In this document: positions 58,624-64,000 of the stretch, one piece after another | Position numbering within the stretch: position 1 is the first letter of the stretch | Layout of the letters: every line of letters begins with the position of its first letter | From: Chrysaora quinquecirrha | Taxonomy: Eukaryota; Cnidaria; Scyphozoa; Semaeostomeae; Pelagiidae | Direction: 5' to 3' | Assembly (NCBI GenBank): GCA_014526335.1 | Contig: JACTAT010000049.1 | Coordinates: 2,044,258-2,108,257 of the forward strand | DNA: 64,000 bases | Notes under the pieces: generated by a model | Databases searched by the model: none | Told to the model about the DNA's origin: nothing | The model's input: the letters and a program-made list of their open reading frames with translations, nothing else | Position numbers and translations under genes: made by a program

Positions 58624-59426
58624 CTACTACCAAAATTGTGTAAGAAATTATAAAGCTTTTGGTAGTAGGCCTTGGCCTAGGTTTCGTATTGAATGATGTT
58701 TGTGGAACTTAGTAATGTGGATGCTTACAGTGTTACTTTGAGAAGCTTTTTTGTTTCTTTTGACACTGTGACTGGTCTCTTGATTTCTCCACCCTACAGG
58801 TACAAACAGAATGCATCAGTAACAAGTAAAGCACATATTGGTATGCAGAACATTCGATTTCAGAGGGTAGCTTGCAATAACTCTTTCTCGCAGGTTTAAT
58901 ATTTAGCATTTTAACTATTTTCAAGTCTCAAAATGTATATACTTGCAAATCATAGCAACTCTCAAACTGTATATACTGAAGATAAAATGATTCATAACTT
59001 CATTGGGGCAAATCATATCTTTGAAGTTGATTAGCAAAAGGGTACCACAGTGAAAAATTTAATATCGCCAATGGATGTCAAAAACATCATTGCATTAAGT
59101 TTTTTGTTGGTGAGAATTAACCGATGTAGGTTGGGGCTGGAGCAACTCCTAAGGGGACCCACAAGGTTCTATAGGTACAGATCTTTTAAATTATTTTATG
59201 CGAAAAGTGATTAAAAAGCCAATATTTCCCCAATTAACCCTTTGCCAGAATGATACTTAACCTCTTTCAACCTGTGAAGGTATTCTACCTGCAAAGGTTT
59301 TACTCCTTGTTAATCCTTCGGTGTATTCTTCAAGTGCATATTTCTCTCGCTGATTTTTGGTTCTTTTTGTCTTTTTCCCAATTTCGGGAAAAAGTTTCAT
59401 TGTTTAAGCCCCCCAGCAAAATATTC
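58624..59426. other. Non-coding stretch
   Basis: Between exon 1 of the MULE/SWIM gene and the kinase. I see no further exon or repeat that I can support. Confidence 0.45.
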
Positions 59427-60404
59427 CTATTTTTCTGCAGGAGATGGCAGCTTCTGGCTTCTCATCAGGTGCTCCAGCAGTTCGCTTGGGTTTTCACCTA
59501 TGCGCTTGTGCATGGCACTTTCAATCTCCTGTGCATATGGATATTTGCAACTTGGGTTTGCAAGAACAAATGATATCATGCCTACAGCCCATACATCAAA
59601 CATCTTCAGATCTGCAAGGGTAACTGATCCTGGCCGTTTCTCATGGAGAAGTATCTCCGGTGCCATGTAGGCTGGGCTTCCTCGTTCAACTTTTGCTACC
59701 CTTAATGAGAGGAGAGTATTTGTTTGAATTAAACTGAAGCGACTCTCTCCAAAGTCAGTCAACTTGCATACAATGGGGCGTTCACCTTGCCACTCACGTG
59801 TTGCATCTTCTTTCGAAAGATGAGAATAATGCTGGTTACTCACAAGGATGTTGGCTGGCTTGAGATCTCTGTGTGCGATGTCGTTTGAGTGGAGATATGA
59901 CACTCCTTGTACTATTTGATAATTTACTAATGGTAAAATATGCTCAAAGCCATCACATTCATAGTTCTCATCGATGTGAATAAGAAAATCCGCCAGAGAA
60001 TTGACGACTTTATCATCTTCAAACATAGCAAACGAAAACTCGATGTATTCCTGCATAATAGCATAGTGTGGCTTTGTCGCAACTCCTAAAAATTCTACAA
60101 TATGTGCTTGACCTTTTACATGTTGTAGAAGACGGGCTTCCTTTGCAAATTCATTTTCATAGCCACTGACATCAACTGGACGCTTTAGAACAACCTCTAC
60201 AGATGATTTTCCTTCAACCTGCCCCCTGTTGCCCTGGCTGCCTCCAGTTGGATTATACCTCGCATACTCTACTTTGCCAAAGGATCCTTGTCCAAGCTCT
60301 CGCCTGTCTGACAAATCACGCCAGTCAAATCATTTTATATCAGCAAATATATCCGGCTTTTGCTTGCATTTTGGTATTTTCGGCAGTTTGAATTTCAGAG
60401 ACAT
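59427..60404 (-). CDS. Serine/threonine protein kinase-like protein
   Basis: The kinase domain is nearly complete: RELGQGSFGKVEYA (glycine loop), VVLKRP (ATP-binding Lys), NEFAKEARLL (helix C Glu), HRDLKPANIL (catalytic loop), LTDFGES (Mg2+ loop), GSPAYMAPEIL (APE) and DVWAVGMISF. It ends at a TAG soon after RIGENPSELLEHL, so the C-lobe is slightly short. The frame can be followed upstream to an ATG at 60402-60404 through a TGA at 60330-60332. Alternatively an acceptor (tgatttgtcag) at about 60309 starts the exon at ACAGGC, which would remove the stop. A 3' intron is also possible. HRD, DFG and APE are all intact, so it may encode an active kinase. Substrate is unknown. It is unrelated in detail to the kinase at 35.7-36.9 kb, which has HGD. 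Confidence 0.75.
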
Positions 60405-62078
60405 TGTGAAGTTCCTATGTAAAGCAAGTATGGACTGGAAAGAAAGATCATTCTGCCTCGACCACTCTTACTTCAACCAACACGTGAGCGGAAGCCTTGA
60501 CTTGATTGATGTTCTTGACAAAAAAAATTGTTCCGATTTATATACAATTGAATATAAACAATAATTATGGTAATGATGAAGGTCTTTTTGTGTACCACTT
60601 AAACTGTGAACTTCCCATTGGGCCCAGTTTCTTAGTCGAACGCAACCTCTTCTTTCTCTGCGATTTGCGATTTCATCATTTCAACCTTATGATCACATTT
60701 TGTCATTGAACTAGAAATAGTCTTTTTAATTTACAGTTCAATGGCTTCTATTCACATACAATGGTGCTTCATTTAGCTATATTTTAATGCACTGTACGTT
60801 GCTGTTTTTTTTATAGTGGTAGTAGAAGTCGCCATTAATTCAAACCTAAAAAGGCTTATAGTACTACGTTATTTGATTGGTTTTCTTACAAAACTTCCAT
60901 CTTCCTTATGTTTTGGTGCTTTCATTGCTATCATATTTATGTTCATACTGCAAAATTCAAAAATGTAGTCATCGTTTCCTTCACTGCCTGCTGTTCGCTG
61001 CAGTTGTTACGTCAGCTATTGAAACTTTCAACGTGTGGTGTGGTAAACTGGGATAAAATGTTTTCGATCTTCCGACTAAAGGGGTCAAGAGGTTCAGAAA
61101 TTTTTTCTGATTGTGGGGGGCGATCTCAATTTGGTTTTAGTCTCGCTTTGATTCTGTAACTGGGAATCATGTAATAAGTCTGTATTCCGAGTAGAAAAGG
61201 ATATTTATAATACTGAAAAAATCTTTAATATTTCAGTCCATGGTTCACAAAAGCAATTCCCTGCATCAATTTCCTTGTCACAGAAAAAATACTTTTGCAT
61301 TTCAATAGGATCGAGTTAATGTTCAACACATTGTTCTCAATTATTTTCGTGATGCAACATAAATATTCAAAGCATTTCGACCGAGTTAGCCTTTTTTATA
61401 CGACCCTGTACGAACCCCCCGTCGAAAACTCTACAAGTGCTGGCAAGACTTCTTATTTACATTAATGAGATAATTGCAACATGTCTGCCCGGCGGCTCAG
61501 CTTTCATCCAGTGTCTGCATTCTTGAAATTTGAAGGAAGATGCCAGAAGGCAGGGTTTCTTTCTTACTCGAAAAGACGTTTATTTGGAAAATATTTATAT
61601 AAAGTTTACTGTTATTTCAATTCAGAAGACCAAGAGGAAGATTTTGGTATAAATTTTGTAACATTTTTGTAACATGTCCTTTAATTTTCACATTCCAGTT
61701 GACCATTCCACTCCACTCCAGCACTCCATGTTTTACAGATTTTTCATCTGAAAACTCGCGTCTTGAAGCTGTCTGGGTTCTATTGTTTTGATCGCGATGG
61801 TAATTTCATGAAATTGGTAGTATATTTTAGCAATATTATGACTTAGATAGGTTCAGAAGACTACGAGGAGCATTTTGATGTATTTTTTATTGCAAAACAT
61901 CCTAAAATAAGCGTACTCCATATCACTCCACTCCACTCCACTCCACTCCACCATTCCACTCCATAATTCCACACTCCATGTTTTACAGATAGCCCTCTTT
62001 TATAGCATTTATAAAAATAAATGTCAAGGAATCTATCAAAAATTGACAGTTTGATCAATCAATCAATCAATCAATCAA
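60405..62078. other. Non-coding stretch with duplicated segment
   Basis: No gene seen. About 61622-61770 and 61852-62000 are diverged copies of one segment. Each starts ttcagaagac and ends catgttttacagat, with a (cactc)n tract in the second at about 61920-61960. A (caat)n tract is at 62054-62080. Confidence 0.5.
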
Positions 62079-62360
62079 TCATTCATTCATTTCCTGCTCC
62101 TTAACTGTCATTCTTATAAACATTACATCATCTTCTACAAAGCCATTGTGCCACAATTCTTTACAACAAATAAGTCTTGTAGCTCCAAATGCAATGTTAG
62201 CTTTCTTATCCTTTGACGGGCGTATAAACAAATTGCTTGATTCTGAACTAAACGATTGTAATACACTGGCTTCTGAATCTCGCTGATTTATTATTTCAAC
62301 TTAACATCTCGCTTTCATTGGCCATTTCAATATAGGATCAAAAGGTCTTCTCATTACTCT
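62079..62360 (-). pseudogene. TRAF-type MATH domain, C-terminal fragment
   Basis: A minus-strand frame gives PFDPILKWPMKARC, then a TAA at 62301-62303, then VEIINQRDSEASVLQSF and IRPSKDKKANIAFGATRLI. It continues through FVEDDVMFIRMTV to a TGA at 62079-62081. This is the closing half of a TRAF/MATH fold (FD..L.WPF, NQ, F.RP....NIA.G, I.DD..FI...V). MATH domains bind receptor tails or substrates. The frame is lost at about 62370, where the Polinton-like ORF begins, so the gene has been cut there. The stop codon makes it a pseudogene or a misassembled exon. Confidence 0.7.
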
Positions 62361-62694
62361 CAAGAATAATGAAAAAAACTTCTCCAGTCGATTTTACAAT
62401 AGTAACTCTTCTAGAAGGTGGTAATTGAGCTGGATTATACGCCAAACGCCTCGCTGTCTCAGGAAATGGCAAAAAAAATCTAGCTCTATGATCTCCAGCT
62501 AAATTATGATGATGATGATGATGATGATGATGGTGTTTTTGTCTTTTTCTTATATTTCTAAAAACCTTAATATTTCTTTTTCTGCCTCCACCTTTCAATT
62601 TATTTGCCATCATTGTCTGCTTATCCAAAGCTAATGGCTCATTACCTTCTTTCAATACCCTTCCAAATAAATTTGCTCTCTTATAAAGCTTCAT
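62338..62694 (-). CDS. Hypothetical small ORF beside the packaging ATPase
   Basis: A 118-codon frame with ATG (MKLYKRANLF) is basic, contains a run of ten His encoded by a (gat)n microsatellite at 62503-62533, and ends KSTGEVFFIILESNEKTF. It lies 50 bases after the ATPase on the same strand. Such spacing is common among Polinton or adintovirus genes, but I recognise no family. Its end overlaps the start of the MATH fragment, so part of its tail may be host sequence. Confidence 0.4.
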   Translation of the reverse strand: MKLYKRANLFGRVLKEGNEPLALDKQTMMANKLKGGGRKRNIKVFRNIRKRQKHHHHHHHHHHNLAGDHRARFFLPFPETARRLAYNPAQLPPSRRVTIVKSTGEVFFIILESNEKTF

Positions 62695-62746
62695 ACCTAA
62701 AAGCCTTTTGCAAATATTCTTTTCAAATTCCTACTAACTCGATAAC

Positions 62747-63753
62747 TTATAGCAAAGACATTGGAACTTTTTCGCTATCAAAAGGAAAATTTATCAAATA
62801 TTTTATTTTGTCCTTGTCTGTCGGCTTAAAATTCGCAAATACGCTAGGCCATTTTTTACTATTTTCTTCAAAATATTTCTTCATTGCAGAGTGAAGTTCT
62901 CTCCAACGATCTCCACCTCCTTCTAATGGCTGGCATAAAGTTTTCATTTGATTACTTTCTCTCTGATCATAAAAAATTACTTGATAATCAGCGTTAGTAG
63001 CAATATCACGTGCTAAATGTCCTTGCAGAAATGGTGATTGCCATAATACACAAGCAAAAATCGATTTATGATGAGAAGCTTTTGTAAACAACGCAGCTAC
63101 TTCTTTATTATCCTTTATCTCGCTCATTAAATCGTCCATGATAATAATACAATTCGCAGCTTTATTAAGTTTATTTATATCTATCCCTTTTATGAATTCA
63201 ATATTGGCTTCGCCATATTTAGATTTCAACTTTTGAGAAAACTCTGGTTGCGCAACTCCATAAAACCATAATATTTTTTTTAATAATTTTCCCTTTTTAT
63301 CTGAAGTAACTTTCTTCCAATTTTCACGTAATTTCTCGACCCAAAAAGTTTTACCACATCCAGACTTGCCAGTTAGCAAATGTGTAAATGGGTTTTGTAT
63401 TACAGTATCCACTACTTGCGGCTTATGATCATAAATCGATTTAACTTTTGATCTATATTGATCATATAAAATGCTGCCAATATGATTCAAAGACGTTAAG
63501 ATATCTCGTCTAGATTTTTCTTCTCCAGTCAATCCTATTGCGCTGCCTTCACCATATAAGTTTTTTAATTCATCATCATCATTGTCGTATTTCGCACGCT
63601 TATATTCTCCATCTTGATTTCGATAATCATCATCATCATCATATTTTTCACTTTCGTTTTCAGAATTATCCGATTCAGATTCAGGCAAATAAACGTCAAA
63701 TTCTAATTTTCTTTTCGTTGTTTTAACATCAAAATAATCTTAAGGTTTTCTTT
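62747..63753 (-). CDS. Polinton/adintovirus-type DNA-packaging ATPase (A32/FtsK-HerA-like)
   Basis: The frame is open from a TAA just above 63750 to 62747 but has no ATG. The first usable codon is a TTG at 63688, so the start is missing or spliced. After an acidic leader (KYDDDDDY) come HLLTGKSGCGKTFWVEKL (Walker A), NCIIIMDDLMSEI (Walker B) and FACVLWQSPFLQGHLARDI. The last corresponds to the glutamine sensor motif (xQNxFxxG) of Polinton, adintovirus and poxvirus A32-like ATPases, followed by YQVIFYDQRESNQMKTL. In those elements the enzyme pumps the genome into the capsid. No capsid, DNA polymerase or retroviral-type integrase lies in the window; they would be expected beyond 64000. No frame breaks occur inside the ATPase. 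Confidence 0.8.
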
Positions 63754-63777
63754 TACTAAATCTCTTTCTCTTATTAA

Positions 63778-63966
63778 CTACTTTTTTCTTAAACTTTTTC
63801 TATTTTTATAAATTCCTTTCCTGCTAAAACCACTTATATTTCGAAATAGACTTGCTTTCTTTCCTTTTATACGCATAGCATTTAATAAACATCTATTTTC
63901 TTTTTCAGCTCCATGGTCTATGCCAAACATGGAATAAGCAGCTAATGTACTTGAACCAGCACCCAT
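63778..63966 (-). CDS. Hypothetical 62-codon ORF upstream of the ATPase
   Basis: Starts MGAGSSTLAAYSMFGIDHGA and ends in a Lys/Arg-rich tail (KGKKASLFRNIS, RKSLRKK). It is on the same strand as the ATPase and about 90 bases before it. MG at the N-terminus could allow myristoylation, but that is speculation. I recognise no family. Confidence 0.4.
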   Translation of the reverse strand: MGAGSSTLAAYSMFGIDHGAEKENRCLLNAMRIKGKKASLFRNISGFSRKGIYKNRKSLRKK

Positions 63967-64000
63967 TTCATTCTATTAACTTAACAGTTCATTTCTTCAT

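Overview
The window reads as nuclear DNA of an invertebrate animal, most likely a cnidarian. It is AT-rich and gene-poor. Genes are split by introns with normal GT..AG borders, and there is no bacterial operon layout. Most recognisable coding sequence belongs to mobile or virus-like families that are common in cnidarian genomes: KDZ, hAT and MULE/SWIM transposases, RecQ helicases in DNA elements, Rep-like HUH/SF3 proteins, gag-only LTR elements and a Polinton-type ATPase. The assignment to cnidarians is inference; no ordinary housekeeping gene is present to fix it.

Layout. 2.5-8.3 kb is an LTR element (minus strand, 320-bp LTRs, 4-bp target duplication) carrying only gag-protease. A 2.5-kb terminal-inverted-repeat (TIR) element with a decayed RecQ helicase has jumped into that reading frame, leaving a perfect 9-bp target duplication. 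10.2 kb holds a 367-bp hAT-type miniature element. 13.6-14.9 kb holds a Rep-like gene (HUH nickase plus SF3 helicase) in one continuous frame broken only by stop codons. 15.5 kb is a KDZ transposase exon. 17.6 kb is a scrap of a MULE/SWIM gene. 18.5-20.3 kb is a dead LINE, next to a long-TIR element at 20.3-22.4 kb. 25.3-26.0 kb is a 51-bp minisatellite. 28.0-30.6 kb is a decayed Ty3/gypsy pol, followed by an OTU-like scrap, a tRNA-derived SINE and a SAP/gag-like pseudogene.

32.6-39.3 kb is dominated by minisatellites. Two arrays of the same 54-bp unit lie in opposite orientation around a short ORF with an HExxH zinc-metalloprotease motif. They are followed by a protein kinase ORF and two more arrays of 68 and 55 bp. 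39.6-42.06 kb is a foldback element with arms of about 800 bp. 42.14-46.24 kb is a full-length hAT element (8-bp target duplication) that has split a Ulp1-type cysteine protease reading frame.

49.5 kb holds a near-perfect 100-bp-armed hairpin. 52.0-53.5 kb is an HMG-box-like ORF with one in-frame stop. 53.9-58.6 kb is a four-exon MULE-transposase/SWIM gene with intact splice sites but three one-base frameshifts. 59.4-60.4 kb is a second protein kinase. The right edge (62.3-64.0 kb) carries a Polinton-type packaging ATPase with two small ORFs, abutting a fragment of a TRAF/MATH domain.

The window is therefore a nested graveyard of mobile elements in which order of insertion can be read from target duplications. 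The least ordinary parts are the Rep-like gene, the RecQ-bearing TIR element, and the protease ORF bracketed by inverted minisatellites.
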